Origin: Cytobacillus firmus
GTDB taxonomy: Bacteria; Bacillota; Bacilli; Bacillales; Cytobacillaceae
DNA: 64,000 nt
Reading direction: 5' to 3'
Assembly (NCBI RefSeq): GCF_023657595.1
Contig: NZ_CP098323.1
Span: 4,240,001 to 4,304,000, forward strand
In this document: positions 27,430 through 36,352 of the stretch, one piece after another
Position numbering within the stretch: position 1 is the first letter of the stretch
Layout of the letters: each line of letters begins with the position of its first letter
Position numbers and translations under genes: made by a program
The notes under the pieces: model-generated
Told to the model about the DNA's origin: nothing
The model's input: only the letters and a program-made list of their open reading frames with translations
The model's database searches: none

Positions 27430-28746
27430 TTACGCTTTTGCAGCTAGCGATGTGAGACCTGCAGCTGCTTCTATCGCCTGTTCCAGGTCTTCAATTAAAT
27501 CTTCTGCATTTTCGATGCCGATCGAAATCCGAATCAGGTCCTCCGGCACTCCTGCAGCTTTTAACCCTTCCTCATCCAGCTGCTGATGAGTAGTGCTTGC
27601 AGGGTGGATAATCAGGCTCTTTGCGTCCCCGACATTTGCCACATGTGCCCATAGCTGCAAACTATTGATCAGCTTGGCTCCAGCCTCTCGTCCGCCCGCA
27701 ATTCCAAATACAGCCACTGCCCCGGCTCCTTTTGGCAAATATTTATCTGCCAAGTCTTTGTCCGGGTGGCTTTCATGACCTGGATAGAGCACCCAATTAA
27801 CGGCTGGGTGCGCCTCCAGATATTCCACTACCTTTTTGGTATTGGCAACATGCTCCTTCATTCTCACATGCAGAGTCTCAAGACCCAGTGTGAACTGGAA
27901 TGCACTTTGCGCACTCATTGCAGGTCCTAAGTCTCTTAACAGCTGTACCCGTGCTTTGATAATATAAGCAGCTTCGCCAATTGCTTCGCTATAGACAATA
28001 TCATGGTAGCTCGGATCAGGCTCTGTAAAGCCCGGAAACTTAGGAGAATTCCAGTCAAATTTTCCGCCATCTACAATAACTCCCCCCATTGTGGTCCCAT
28101 TGCCGAGCAGCCATTTTGTCGCTGAGTGTATGACAATGTCAGCTCCATGTTCAATAGGCCTGCAAAGATAAGGGGTAGCAAAAGTGTTATCGACAATCAG
28201 CGGCACACCGTTTTCGTGGGCAATTGCGGCAACCTTTTCAATATCCAGGATTTTCAGGCTGGGGTTTCCAATCGTTTCGGCGAAGACAGCCTTTGTTTTA
28301 TCTGTAATGGCGCTCCGGAAATTTTCCGGATCCTTTGGATCCACCAGTTTTACCTTTATTCCATACTTGGGAAGTGTAACTGCAAATAAATTATAAGTGC
28401 CCCCATATAAATTGGATGCGGCAACAATTTCATCACCAGCTTCGGCGATATTTAAAATGGCAAGTGTAATAGCAGACTGGCCGCTGGCAAGAGCCAGCGC
28501 ACCCACTCCTCCTTCAAGCATGGCCACTCTTTCCTCAAACACACTGACAGTTGGATTATGTATCCTGCTATAAATATATCCCGGTTCTTTCAGGGCAAAG
28601 AGATCTGCAGCGTGATCTGTATTTTTGAACTGATAAGCATTATTCTGATAAATTGGGACCGCCCTCGCGCCAGTTACAGGGTCAGGCTTCAGCCCCCCAT
28701 GTACTCCAATTGTTTCAAAGCGGTAATTTTTCTGTTTGTCCGTCAT
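27430..28746 (-). CDS. metY: O-acetylhomoserine sulfhydrylase (aminocarboxypropyltransferase)
   Basis: A 438-residue PLP enzyme of the Cys/Met-metabolism family. It converts O-acetylhomoserine plus sulphide to homocysteine, giving methionine by direct sulphydrylation. Features are the N-terminal ETIGVHGG, a substrate-loop region with YSRIHNPT, and the PLP lysine in [15 protein letters not shown] (mid-protein). The length (about 430 aa) and [16 protein letters not shown] favour the MetY/OAHS branch over cystathionine gamma-synthase. ATG 28744-28746 follows GAGGAGA. The SAM riboswitch just upstream supports a methionine role. Confidence 0.92.
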   Translation of the reverse strand: MTDKQKNYRFETIGVHGGLKPDPVTGARAVPIYQNNAYQFKNTDHAADLFALKEPGYIYSRIHNPTVSVFEERVAMLEGGVGALALASGQSAITLAILNIAEAGDEIVAASNLYGGTYNLFAVTLPKYGIKVKLVDPKDPENFRSAITDKTKAVFAETIGNPSLKILDIEKVAAIAHENGVPLIVDNTFATPYLCRPIEHGADIVIHSATKWLLGNGTTMGGVIVDGGKFDWNSPKFPGFTEPDPSYHDIVYSEAIGEAAYIIKARVQLLRDLGPAMSAQSAFQFTLGLETLHVRMKEHVANTKKVVEYLEAHPAVNWVLYPGHESHPDKDLADKYLPKGAGAVAVFGIAGGREAGAKLINSLQLWAHVANVGDAKSLIIHPASTTHQQLDEEGLKAAGVPEDLIRISIGIENAEDLIEDLEQAIEAAAGLTSLAAKA

Positions 28747-28797
28747 CGCTATCTCTCCTCTATAAAAATGTTTGTATTTCATTTCTTAAAAGCAGAA

Positions 28798-28932
28798 AAA
28801 CCCTCTTCATAAGAAGAGGGCTTTATCGACTCTTCTTATCTTCCAGAGCATTCTGCTCTGCTGGATTTAGCACCGTGTACTTTACCGGTTGCCGGGCTTC
28901 GCTGGGCCAGTCCCTCCGCCTCTCTTGATAAG
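28798..28932 (-). promoter_or_regulatory. SAM-I riboswitch (S box) controlling metY
   Basis: On the minus strand CTTATCAAGAGAGGCGGAGG, AAGCCCGGCAACC and a closing segment are followed by the terminator CCCTCTTC / GAAGAGGG with a T run (about 28798-28826). It parallels the copy in front of metNPQ. Confidence 0.95.
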
Positions 28933-28961
28933 AATATTCAGTTAATTAATATTAAAACGAT

Positions 28962-28989
28962 ATTATCATACTATAAAAAAAACGGTCAA
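28962..28989 (-). promoter_or_regulatory. SigA promoter of the metY leader
   Basis: TTGACC (28984-28989), a 16-base spacer and GATAAT (28962-28967) on the minus strand. The -35 overlaps the 3' end of the preceding yusD-like gene. Confidence 0.65.
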
Positions 28990-29324
28990 GTATTGTGCAG
29001 TGAAATTTTCCCTAAACAGAAAAAAGACTCGAGCAGCAATTTTTTTCTGTAAGAGGTTTCAAGCATTATTTCGTTTTGGGAAATGGCATCCCTTAGCTTT
29101 ACTTTTCCTGTAATCAGTGACAATACAGCTTCTTCCGATCCCGAGATTTCCACATCAAAATGGCTGATGCGGCTTGCCTTCTGTATTTCCCCATTCGAAA
29201 TTTTCAAAGGAATGCATGTGTTTCCCGCCTTAATAAGCAGAGAAAAGTTTGAACTTCTTAAGAAAAATCCAAGATGCCCTTTAGCCTTTAATTCCCGGAT
29301 AAATACATCAGGTAAACTCCTCAC
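28986..29324 (-). CDS. YusD-like SCP2-type domain protein
   Basis: A 112-residue protein whose profile (FDVEISGSEEAVLSLITGKV) looks like an SCP2/sterol-carrier-like lipid-binding fold, and whose position matches yusD of B. subtilis. Function unknown. It starts at GTG 29322-29324 with AGAGGTGAGG upstream. The metY promoter overlaps its end, so it is a separate unit. Family assignment is moderately certain; the position supports it. Confidence 0.6.
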   Translation of the reverse strand: MRSLPDVFIRELKAKGHLGFFLRSSNFSLLIKAGNTCIPLKISNGEIQKASRISHFDVEISGSEEAVLSLITGKVKLRDAISQNEIMLETSYRKKLLLESFFCLGKISLHNT

Positions 29325-29409
29325 AGCCTCACCTCTTTTAATGGGGTCAATTGACTTTAATATTCAGTAATAAAGTGCTTTAATCCTTTATTTTTCATTC
29401 GACAAAATC

Positions 29410-29450
29410 AGAAAGGCATTGCCTGTTTAATTGGCATTGCCTTTTCATTT
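29410..29450 (-). terminator. Terminator of the MFS gene
   Basis: AAAGGCATTGCC and GGCATTGCCTTT pair with one mismatch, just beyond the MFS stop codon on the minus strand. Confidence 0.65.
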
Positions 29451-29468
29451 CCCGAGAAATATGTCAGA

Positions 29469-30740
29469 TCATACTATTTTCACAGAGGCTGCTGCAGTTT
29501 TTGTCTTTTTATAGCCTCTGAATACAAAGAAAAAGTAGAGAGAGCCAATCAAGTATAACGAAGCTGTAATGGTGAATACGAGTGCATATCCCCAATAATC
29601 TCCATATCTCATGACGATTCCTGTTGAAACCGGGCCCATTACAGCCCAGCCCAGATTGAACACCATCTGATTGACTGAGTTTGCCAGTCCTTTCATCGAA
29701 TCATTTACCTTTGACATCATCAATGACATTTGTATAGGATTTCCCGCATTCATCAACGCCTGCCGGAACAAAAAGCCAATGGCAGCCAGCCAAAGGTTTT
29801 CAGTATAAGCGGTTAAAAGCAGGAAAGGAAGTGACATGAGCTGCAGGATCACAACAGCTTTTACCTCTCCCACTTTTCTTACCACAACCGGTCCGATAAT
29901 CATGGCAAAGGCCGTGGCAGCCTGCCCTAATGAAATAATCATGCCAATAGCTGAATTGGAGGCTTCAAAGCGGTCTGCGAAGTATAGATTCAGATAGGGA
30001 ATAACTAGTCCTGCACCAATTCCAATCAGCAGCTGAGCAAAAGCAAACATCGCGATAATTTTGACACCGTCATTTTTAGCTGAGAGATTTTTGAATGACC
30101 AGCCTTTTATGCCCTTTGCACCTTTTCGATCTTTCGAAACCTCTGCGAAACGCAAAATTGGAAATAAGCCGGCTATGAAAAACACACTTGCAATCAGAAG
30201 GGTGATGCGTATGCTGGTGAGCTGATCCGTAAACAAAGAAAATACATCCGTTAAGATGCCACCGCTTAAGTTCCCTATCACATTTGCGCCCGTCATTATA
30301 GCAAAGTGGATACTGAATAAATGAACCCTTTGATCAGCCTTTGAATTTTCAGCCAGCCATGGTATGCCGGATACCTGAAGAAAGGCTGTTGTCAGCCCGG
30401 TTAAAAATGCAAATAAAATCAGGAGCTCCTGCATTTCAACTATACTTCTGAAGAGCATAACTACACCTGTTGCAACTGCACCAAACATCATCGCTTTTTT
30501 TCTGCCAATTCGGTCGCTGGCGATCCCTGCCGGCACAAGAATCATTGCTGTCGCGAGAGCAGTCATGGATATGATTTGTCCATTAACACTTTCTGAGTAG
30601 CCGAGCTCCCTTATGTAGAAATTATAAATTACCATGAATATCCCAAAACCAATTTGTGTAAGGATATTCGCCATAAAAGCCAATTTTATGTTGCGGTTAT
30701 AACCTTTAAATTGACCAGCCCACTCCCTGTAAAATGCCAT
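29469..30740 (-). CDS. Major facilitator superfamily transporter, substrate unknown
   Basis: A 423-residue polytopic protein with about 12 spans. It has the MFS loop motif ASDRIGRKKAMMFGAV between TM2 and TM3 and a related GPVVVRKVGEVKAV in the second half. It is probably a drug/metabolite exporter-like carrier, but no substrate can be inferred. ATG 30738-30740 follows AAGGGA; a longer start adds six residues. It is flanked by terminators, so it is probably monocistronic. Confidence 0.85.
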   Translation of the reverse strand: MAFYREWAGQFKGYNRNIKLAFMANILTQIGFGIFMVIYNFYIRELGYSESVNGQIISMTALATAMILVPAGIASDRIGRKKAMMFGAVATGVVMLFRSIVEMQELLILFAFLTGLTTAFLQVSGIPWLAENSKADQRVHLFSIHFAIMTGANVIGNLSGGILTDVFSLFTDQLTSIRITLLIASVFFIAGLFPILRFAEVSKDRKGAKGIKGWSFKNLSAKNDGVKIIAMFAFAQLLIGIGAGLVIPYLNLYFADRFEASNSAIGMIISLGQAATAFAMIIGPVVVRKVGEVKAVVILQLMSLPFLLLTAYTENLWLAAIGFLFRQALMNAGNPIQMSLMMSKVNDSMKGLANSVNQMVFNLGWAVMGPVSTGIVMRYGDYWGYALVFTITASLYLIGSLYFFFVFRGYKKTKTAAASVKIV

Positions 30741-30852
30741 GCGGATCCCTTCCTGCACTGTATGATTTTTATTTCGATTCCCTAAGTATCATACTCTTTC
30801 GGAATGGGTTTGTAAATATATTTTGAATAGTGAAAAGGCTTTTTTAAAACAT

Positions 30853-30884
30853 GCAAAAAACCAGGCTGCTTTGCTCCTGGTTTC
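30853..30884 (-). terminator. Terminator after yusE
   Basis: AAACCAGG pairs with CCTGGTTT just past the yusE stop, with a T run on the minus strand. Confidence 0.75.
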
Positions 30885-30886
30885 TG

Positions 30887-31198
30887 CTAATCGATGCTTC
30901 TGATTTTATCCAATAAATAGGGTACGGATCGGAAAGCATATAATTTTTCATGTAAAGTTCCTTTTCTGAAGATGAGGAGGCAGGGTACGCTTTCCACTCC
31001 CCATTTTTCAGCCAATTGCGGCATATAATTTAAGTCCGCTTTCCCCATTTTTTGACCTGGCAGCAATTGCTCTGTAACTGCCAGCATCTTTCCTGCCATC
31101 TGGCAGGTTCCGCACATAGGCGTATACAAATAGATAAGAATCGTTTTTTCTTCTCCGCTAATCGCTTCCTCAATGTCCTGCTGCGACCATTCCTGCAT
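30887..31198 (-). CDS. yusE: YusE, thioredoxin-family protein
   Basis: A 103-residue thioredoxin-fold protein with active-site C-G-T-C (YTPMCGTCQMAGK) near residue 29 and cis-Pro in ESVPCLLIF. It resembles B. subtilis YusE. It is likely a cytosolic thiol-disulphide oxidoreductase, partner unknown. The gene follows yusF by 15 bases, suggesting a yusF-yusE pair, as in the B. subtilis neighbourhood. Confidence 0.88.
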   Translation of the reverse strand: MQEWSQQDIEEAISGEEKTILIYLYTPMCGTCQMAGKMLAVTEQLLPGQKMGKADLNYMPQLAEKWGVESVPCLLIFRKGTLHEKLYAFRSVPYLLDKIRSID

Positions 31199-31213
31199 TT
31201 TATCATCCTTACT

Positions 31214-31567
31214 TTATCTGTCCAGATATTGTGTATAAACGTCAATGTTAGCTCCCAGCAGCACTGTTGCCAAATGGTGTTCCGGTGCTGTCGCTACTTC
31301 TCTGTACATTCTATCGATATATAGATGCTCTGCCTCTGGAAATTCCCTTTTGAATTGTTTTCTCAGCTTTTCACCTGCTGAATCGGCATCCACCAATATA
31401 TATACATCCTTATCAAACAGTGTGTCAATTAATTCATCCAGTTTGGTAATGCTTATTGTTCCATTTGTGCAGATAATTTCAACGGGCTCTCTTATAATGC
31501 TTTTAACCTTTGTTTTATCTGACTTTCCCTCGACAATAATCACTTTTTCCGGAATTCCATCGTTCAT
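31214..31567 (-). CDS. yusF: YusF, small Toprim-domain protein
   Basis: A 117-residue single Toprim domain. The conserved glutamate is in VIIVEGKSDK (about residue 15), and the DxD motif is in YILVDADSAGEK. This resembles B. subtilis YusF and the RNase M5-type stand-alone Toprim proteins. Nuclease or phosphotransfer chemistry on nucleic acid is typical of the domain, but the substrate is unknown. ATG 31565-31567 is chosen behind AGGTGAT. Confidence 0.88.
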   Translation of the reverse strand: MNDGIPEKVIIVEGKSDKTKVKSIIREPVEIICTNGTISITKLDELIDTLFDKDVYILVDADSAGEKLRKQFKREFPEAEHLYIDRMYREVATAPEHHLATVLLGANIDVYTQYLDR

Positions 31568-31824
31568 CGTCATCACCTGAAAGGAGTTATTTTGAAACTG
31601 TTCGTTTAAGCTAAAAGCCAGTAATGCATTGTTTTTATCTTAATATATTCATTATTCTCGGTTATGGTGTGAATCTCCTGCCCATTTTGGAGGTTAGGGC
31701 CGTGCTGATTTATATATTCCTAGCCAGGTTTAGGAAAGGAAATGTTTTTAAAGAAAAATATTTTTATGTCTTCTTTAAATAGCCTAATTCATTGTATGCC
31801 CGGTCATAACACTTTAGCCTATTA

Positions 31825-31856
31825 AATAAACAGCGGAAATAATTCCGCTGTTTACA
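31825..31856 (-). terminator. Terminator of yusG
   Basis: TAAACAGCGGAA (31827-31838) pairs with TTCCGCTGTTTA (31843-31854), immediately after the yusG stop. Confidence 0.8.
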
Positions 31857-31860
31857 GTAG

Positions 31861-32100
31861 TCAGCACCAGCCGCCTTCGTCACAGTCTGTGTAGCGCGCT
31901 TGCGCTTTATCTGGAACGGAGACATTCTGGTATATTTTTTGGTGTTCGGTTTCAAAATGATGGGACAAGTTGAAAGAAGAGCCTTCCGGAAGGCTGATTT
32001 GGCCAATTTTTTCGTTTTCAAGATAAAGATCTATCCCATTATTGTTAATTTTGCCGACAACCCGGTCAGTTATATCGATTTTCTGCTGCTTCAATGTCAT
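31861..32100 (-). CDS. yusG: YusG, DUF2553 family protein
   Basis: A 79-residue acidic protein of the DUF2553 family, matching B. subtilis YusG in size and position between yusF and gcvH. It ends in a Cys (DCDEGGWC), and the core includes DVTDRV-like sequence, here DITDRVVGKINNNGIDLYLE. Function unknown. AAAGGAAT lies about ten bases before the ATG. Confidence 0.85.
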   Translation of the reverse strand: MTLKQQKIDITDRVVGKINNNGIDLYLENEKIGQISLPEGSSFNLSHHFETEHQKIYQNVSVPDKAQARYTDCDEGGWC

Positions 32101-32227
32101 GGGTAATCATTCCTTTCATGCATTTGGGTACCTATAGTTTTGCCCTGTCTCTGTAAAAGAAAAATAGCAATTAAAGGTAAGAACAAAAATACTGAAGCAG
32201 CTGGACATGATTTACCCTAAAAAACGA

Positions 32228-32256
32228 AAAACCGGTTCGGAAGTGAACCGGCTCTC
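32228..32256 (-). terminator. Terminator of gcvH
   Basis: AACCGGTTC and GAACCGG pair around a short loop, with TTTTTCG on the minus-strand 3' side. Confidence 0.82.
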
Positions 32257-32259
32257 TAA

Positions 32260-32643
32260 TTAATCTTCGTTTGTCATATCTTCATATTGCTCAGCAGTCA
32301 TCAAGCTTTCTACTTCGCTTAAATCTGAAGGCTCCACCACAACCATCCATGCTTTTTCATATGGAGACTCGTTTACGAACTCAGGGTTGTCGTTAAGATC
32401 TTCATTTACTTCAACCACTTTACCGCTTAGAGGCGCATAAAGTTCAGAAACTGTTTTTACAGATTCTACGCTTCCGAATGGTTCGTTTGCACTTAGCTCA
32501 TCGCCAACTTCAGGAAGCTCAACGAATACAATGTCACCAAGTTCTGATTGCGCGAAATGCGTAATCCCAATACGTACTTTCCCATCTTCTGTTTTTACCC
32601 ACTCATGCTCTTCTGAATAACGTAATTCTTTTGGTGTGCTCAT
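32260..32643 (-). CDS. gcvH: GcvH, lipoylated H protein
   Basis: A 127-residue H protein of the glycine cleavage system, which also serves as the lipoyl relay in Bacillus lipoate synthesis (octanoyl to GcvH to E2). The lipoylation lysine is K63 in [18 protein letters not shown] 32641-32643 follows GGAGGG; the longer frame adds five residues. LipA encoded at 2303-3220 acts on this type of protein. The gcvT/P genes are not in the window. Confidence 0.96.
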   Translation of the reverse strand: MSTPKELRYSEEHEWVKTEDGKVRIGITHFAQSELGDIVFVELPEVGDELSANEPFGSVESVKTVSELYAPLSGKVVEVNEDLNDNPEFVNESPYEKAWMVVVEPSDLSEVESLMTAEQYEDMTNED

Positions 32644-32717
32644 TATGTATCCCTCCATATTAATATTTCAATTTATGATCAGTAAATCGATCTCATGGTT
32701 AATGTGGCTTCCAGCTA

Positions 32718-33077
32718 TTAGGAAAGCCATTTCTTTTCATATTCCTCTTCTTTGAAGCCCACTGTTACTTTCTCTCCATCTGTCAGCAGCGGACGCTTGA
32801 TCAGCATGCCGTCTGTTGCCAGAATATCGAGCAGTTCTTCATCTGAAGAGGTTTTTACTTTGTCCTTCAAGCCGAGCTCCCGATATTTTTGGCCACTCGT
32901 ATTAAAGAACTTCTTTAGTTCCAAACCGCTGTTTTTATAAAGCGCTTCAAGTTCGCTTCGAGAAGGCGGATTGTCTGTTATATGTATTTCTTCATAGGAC
33001 AGATTATGTTCGTCAAGCCATTTCTTGGCCTTACGGCATGTCCCGCATTTAGGATACCAATAAAAAGTCAACGCCAT
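32718..33077 (-). CDS. yusI: YusI, ArsC/Spx family protein
   Basis: A 119-residue thioredoxin-like protein of the ArsC/Spx superfamily with CGTC at the N-terminus (YWYPKCGTCRKAKKWL). It retains the RPLL segment (IKRPLLTD). It resembles B. subtilis YusI. The intact CxxC suggests a redox or reductase-like role rather than a canonical Spx, but no function is known. ATG 33075-33077 is preferred over the longer GTG-type frame. Confidence 0.85.
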   Translation of the reverse strand: MALTFYWYPKCGTCRKAKKWLDEHNLSYEEIHITDNPPSRSELEALYKNSGLELKKFFNTSGQKYRELGLKDKVKTSSDEELLDILATDGMLIKRPLLTDGEKVTVGFKEEEYEKKWLS

Positions 33078-33249
33078 TTTTTCACCACCCATTTTAGCAA
33101 ATTCAGGCTTATCCAAAATTGCTGCCTTTTAATTGAATAGTAACATAAAAGGGTGACAAAGCATAACCTTGATCACCAATTTAATATTCGACATTTTTCT
33201 ATTTGTTCCTGCAAGCCGGAAAAATTTTTTGAATGGTTATTTTTACAAT

Positions 33250-33280
33250 AATAAAGCCCCCTTCATCGGAAGGGAGCTAA
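33250..33280 (-). terminator. Terminator of the fad operon
   Basis: GCTCCCTTC pairs with GAAGGGGGC on the minus strand and is followed by TTTATTATTG. It lies just after the fadE stop. Confidence 0.82.
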
Positions 33281-33286
33281 GTCAGA

Positions 33287-35071
33287 TTAAACGGTAAAAC
33301 GTTCCGCGTCGATCAGTTTTTCTGATGCTTCACGCTTCTTTGTAATCACGTTGACTGGCGTGTGTCGTGTGAATTTGCGCAATGCTGACATCATCATGCG
33401 CAGTGCATCGCCGTTTTCAACTGCCACAAGTGTTTCCTTTGCATCCTGCTCGATTTCGTTAAATGCCTCCTGGCAGAAGATTTGAGTGTACAGGAGCTTT
33501 TGTTTGCTCTTTTCAAGGCCAGCTTTTTCAATGGCCTTTTCAGTGCGAAGAACAACAGATTCCATTGCATAAGCATTCGAAATAATATCCGCAATGTTTA
33601 CAAGTACTTCCTGTTCTTTATCAAGAGCCTTTCCATACTTTTGTGCTGCCAGACCAGCAGCAAGCAGTCCGATCTTCTTCGCGTTCTTAACCAGATATTT
33701 TTCCTGTGCAAGCGGCTCGTCGCCAGGCTCTTCAGGCATCATCATCATGAGCTCTTCCTGCAGCGCCTGTGCTTTCTGGAATAACGGAAGCTCTCCCTTT
33801 AGTGCTTTGCGGAGGTACGTGCCTGGTACTAATAGGCGATTGATTTCGTTTGTTCCTTCGAAAATACGGTTAATGCGTGAATCACGGTAAGCTCTTTCAA
33901 TCTCATATTCAGCCATGAAACCGTAGCCCCCGTGGATCTGAACACCTTCATCTACTACGTAGTCGAGGACCTCCGTATTGAAAAATTTATTCATGGAGCA
34001 CTCAATGGCATATTCAGCAATTGACTTTGCGACTTCCTTGCCATCTTTTATTTCCTCATCTGTAAGCTTGCTCATACGGTCCTCGAACAAACCTACTGTA
34101 CGATACACTGCACTTTCCGCTGCATAAATCTTTGAAGCCATTGTGCCCAGTTTTTCTTTAGTCAAATTAAATTGAGAGATAGGTGTCTTAAACTGCTGGC
34201 GCTGGTTCGCATACTGAACAGCCAGTTCGAATGCACGCTTCGCTCCGCCAACTGCTCCTACACCTAACTTATAGCGGCCAATATTTAAGATATTAAAAGC
34301 AATCACATGGCCCTTGCCGAATTCACCCAGCAGGTTTTCCTTTGGCACCTTGGCGTCTTCAAGAATTAACGTACGGGTAGAAGAGCTCTTGATTCCCATT
34401 TTCTTTTCTTCTGCCCCTACAGATACACCTGGGAATTCTCTTTCAACGATGAATGCAGAAAAGTGTTCGCCGTCAACTTTTGCATATACTACGAATACAT
34501 CTGCGAAGCCTGCATTTGTTATCCATTGCTTTTCACCGTTTAATACATAGTGTGTGCCCTCAGCATTCAGCTTGGCGGTTGTTTTTGCTCCAAGAGCGTC
34601 AGAACCTGAGCTTGGCTCTGTCAATGCATAAGCGGCAAGCTTTTCGCCTGTAGCAAGTTCAGGAAGGTATTTTTGCTTTTGCTCTTCATTTCCGAATAGA
34701 ACAATCGGAAGAGAGCCAATGCCGACATGGGCGCCGTGAGAGATGGAAAAGCCGCCTGCACGCGCCATTTTCTCTGCAATAAGTGCTGAGCTTACTTTAT
34801 CTAATGCAAGTCCGCCGTATTCCTCTGGAACATCTGCGCCTAATAGGCCAAGGTCTCCAGCTTGCTTCAATAGTTTTACAGAACGGTCAAATTCATGGTT
34901 TTCAAGATGTTCAATTTGCGGTACAACTTCATTCACTACATAATCTTCAGTCGTCTTAGCAATCATAACCTGCTCATCTGTATAATCTTCAGGTGTAAAA
35001 ACCCGGTCATAGGAAACATCTTCGATTAAAAAGCTTCCGCCTTTGATAAGATTTTCAGTTTGATTTGACAT
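33287..35071 (-). CDS. fadE: FadE, acyl-CoA dehydrogenase
   Basis: A 594-residue flavoenzyme, the same length as B. subtilis FadE (YusJ). It catalyses the first, FAD-dependent dehydrogenation of fatty acyl-CoA in beta-oxidation. The acyl-CoA dehydrogenase core (about residues 25-400) has YALTEPSSGSDA and EKQWITNAGFADVFVVYA. HGGYGFMAEYEIERAYRD and the FEGTNEINR motif near residue 400 follow, then a roughly 180-residue C-terminal extension typical of this long-chain subgroup. Third gene of fadN-fadA-fadE; a hairpin separates it from fadA. Confidence 0.95.
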   Translation of the reverse strand: MSNQTENLIKGGSFLIEDVSYDRVFTPEDYTDEQVMIAKTTEDYVVNEVVPQIEHLENHEFDRSVKLLKQAGDLGLLGADVPEEYGGLALDKVSSALIAEKMARAGGFSISHGAHVGIGSLPIVLFGNEEQKQKYLPELATGEKLAAYALTEPSSGSDALGAKTTAKLNAEGTHYVLNGEKQWITNAGFADVFVVYAKVDGEHFSAFIVEREFPGVSVGAEEKKMGIKSSSTRTLILEDAKVPKENLLGEFGKGHVIAFNILNIGRYKLGVGAVGGAKRAFELAVQYANQRQQFKTPISQFNLTKEKLGTMASKIYAAESAVYRTVGLFEDRMSKLTDEEIKDGKEVAKSIAEYAIECSMNKFFNTEVLDYVVDEGVQIHGGYGFMAEYEIERAYRDSRINRIFEGTNEINRLLVPGTYLRKALKGELPLFQKAQALQEELMMMMPEEPGDEPLAQEKYLVKNAKKIGLLAAGLAAQKYGKALDKEQEVLVNIADIISNAYAMESVVLRTEKAIEKAGLEKSKQKLLYTQIFCQEAFNEIEQDAKETLVAVENGDALRMMMSALRKFTRHTPVNVITKKREASEKLIDAERFTV

Positions 35072-35095
35072 TTACTTTCCTCCATTCTGTTTTTG

Positions 35096-35121
35096 CGGAG
35101 AAAAGCCTGTGGGCTTCTCTC
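35096..35121 (-). other. Intercistronic hairpin between fadA and fadE
   Basis: GGAGAgAAGCC and GGCTTtTCTCC form a stem around CACA in the 66-base fadA-fadE gap. There is no T run, so it is more likely an RNA-processing or stability element than a full terminator. Confidence 0.5.
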
Positions 35122-35137
35122 CAAATTTCGATTCATC

Positions 35138-36313
35138 CTATAAAAGTTCAAATACTCCGGCTGCGCCCATGCCGCCTCCGATGCACATTGTTACTACTCC
35201 GAATTGCTGATTGCGGCGTTTCATTTCATGAATTAGAGACAGAGTGAGCTTGGCTCCGGAACAGCCCAGCGGGTGCCCGAGTGCAATAGCACCTCCGTTA
35301 ACATTTACCTTCTCTTCATCCAATCCCAGCTCACGGATAATTTGAATGGATTGGGATGCAAAAGCTTCATTCAATTCAAATAAACCGATATCCGAAAGCT
35401 CCAGCCCTGCAAGCTTTAATGCTTTAGGAATGGCCACAACCGGGCCGACACCCATAATCTCAGGAGGAACACCGCCTACGGCAAAGCTTCTGAATTTAGC
35501 CATTGGCTTCAATCCTGATGATTCTGCCTTTTCCCGGTCCATAACCATTACCGCTGCTGCTCCATCACTTGTCTGAGATGAATTTCCAGCTGTGACACTG
35601 CCGGTTACCGAGAATGCGGGACGCAGTTTTCCAAGTGATTCTATTGTGGAATCTGCACGAACACCTTCATCCTGGCTGAATTGGATTGTCTTTTCTGTCA
35701 GCTTATTGTCTTTTCCAACAGTTCTGAACGTTACGTCTACAGGTACAATTTCATCTGCAAATTTGCCTTCCTGAATTGCCTTCGCAGCCTTCTGATGACT
35801 TCTGACAGCAAATGCATCCTGGTCTTCACGTGTAATACCATACTTTTTTGCAACCTCTTCAGCTGTATGTCCCATACCCATATAATATTGAGGAGCTGTT
35901 TCCGCCAGTTTGGCGTTCGGGCGGACTACATGCCCCATCATTGGCACCAGGCTCATAGATTCTGCACCGCCAGCGATAATTGTATCTGCATGGCCAATCA
36001 TGATTTTTTCAGATGCATAGGCAATAGCCTGCAGGCCTGAGGAACAATAGCGATTGATCGTTATTCCCGGCACTTCATGTGAAAGTCCGGCAAGGGCGCC
36101 GATATTCCTGGCCATGTTCAGCCCCTGTTCTGCTTCAGGCATAGAACATCCGATAATTAAATCATCGATATTTCCTTCATAATTTCCTGCACGCTTTAGG
36201 GTTTCTTTTACTGCGAGCGCTCCTAAGTCATCCGGCCTGACATTTGCAAGCGTACCTTTTTTGGCTTTTCCGACCGGTGTCCTGGCACCTGCAACTATAA
36301 CCGCTTCTCTCAT
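35138..36313 (-). CDS. fadA: FadA, 3-ketoacyl-CoA thiolase
   Basis: A 391-residue thiolase, the B. subtilis FadA length. It cleaves 3-ketoacyl-CoA with CoA in beta-oxidation. The nucleophilic cysteine is in [10 protein letters not shown] (about residue 90); the catalytic His lies in [19 protein letters not shown], and the second cysteine in CIGGGMGAA near the C-terminus. Start ATG 36311-36313 is preferred to the adjacent ATG at 36314-36316 because of spacing from GAGGG. Second gene of the operon, 39 bases after fadN. Confidence 0.95.
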   Translation of the reverse strand: MREAVIVAGARTPVGKAKKGTLANVRPDDLGALAVKETLKRAGNYEGNIDDLIIGCSMPEAEQGLNMARNIGALAGLSHEVPGITINRYCSSGLQAIAYASEKIMIGHADTIIAGGAESMSLVPMMGHVVRPNAKLAETAPQYYMGMGHTAEEVAKKYGITREDQDAFAVRSHQKAAKAIQEGKFADEIVPVDVTFRTVGKDNKLTEKTIQFSQDEGVRADSTIESLGKLRPAFSVTGSVTAGNSSQTSDGAAAVMVMDREKAESSGLKPMAKFRSFAVGGVPPEIMGVGPVVAIPKALKLAGLELSDIGLFELNEAFASQSIQIIRELGLDEEKVNVNGGAIALGHPLGCSGAKLTLSLIHEMKRRNQQFGVVTMCIGGGMGAAGVFELL

Positions 36314-36352
36314 CATGTTCCCTCTCTTTCTATTAATGTCCCACTCTATCAC

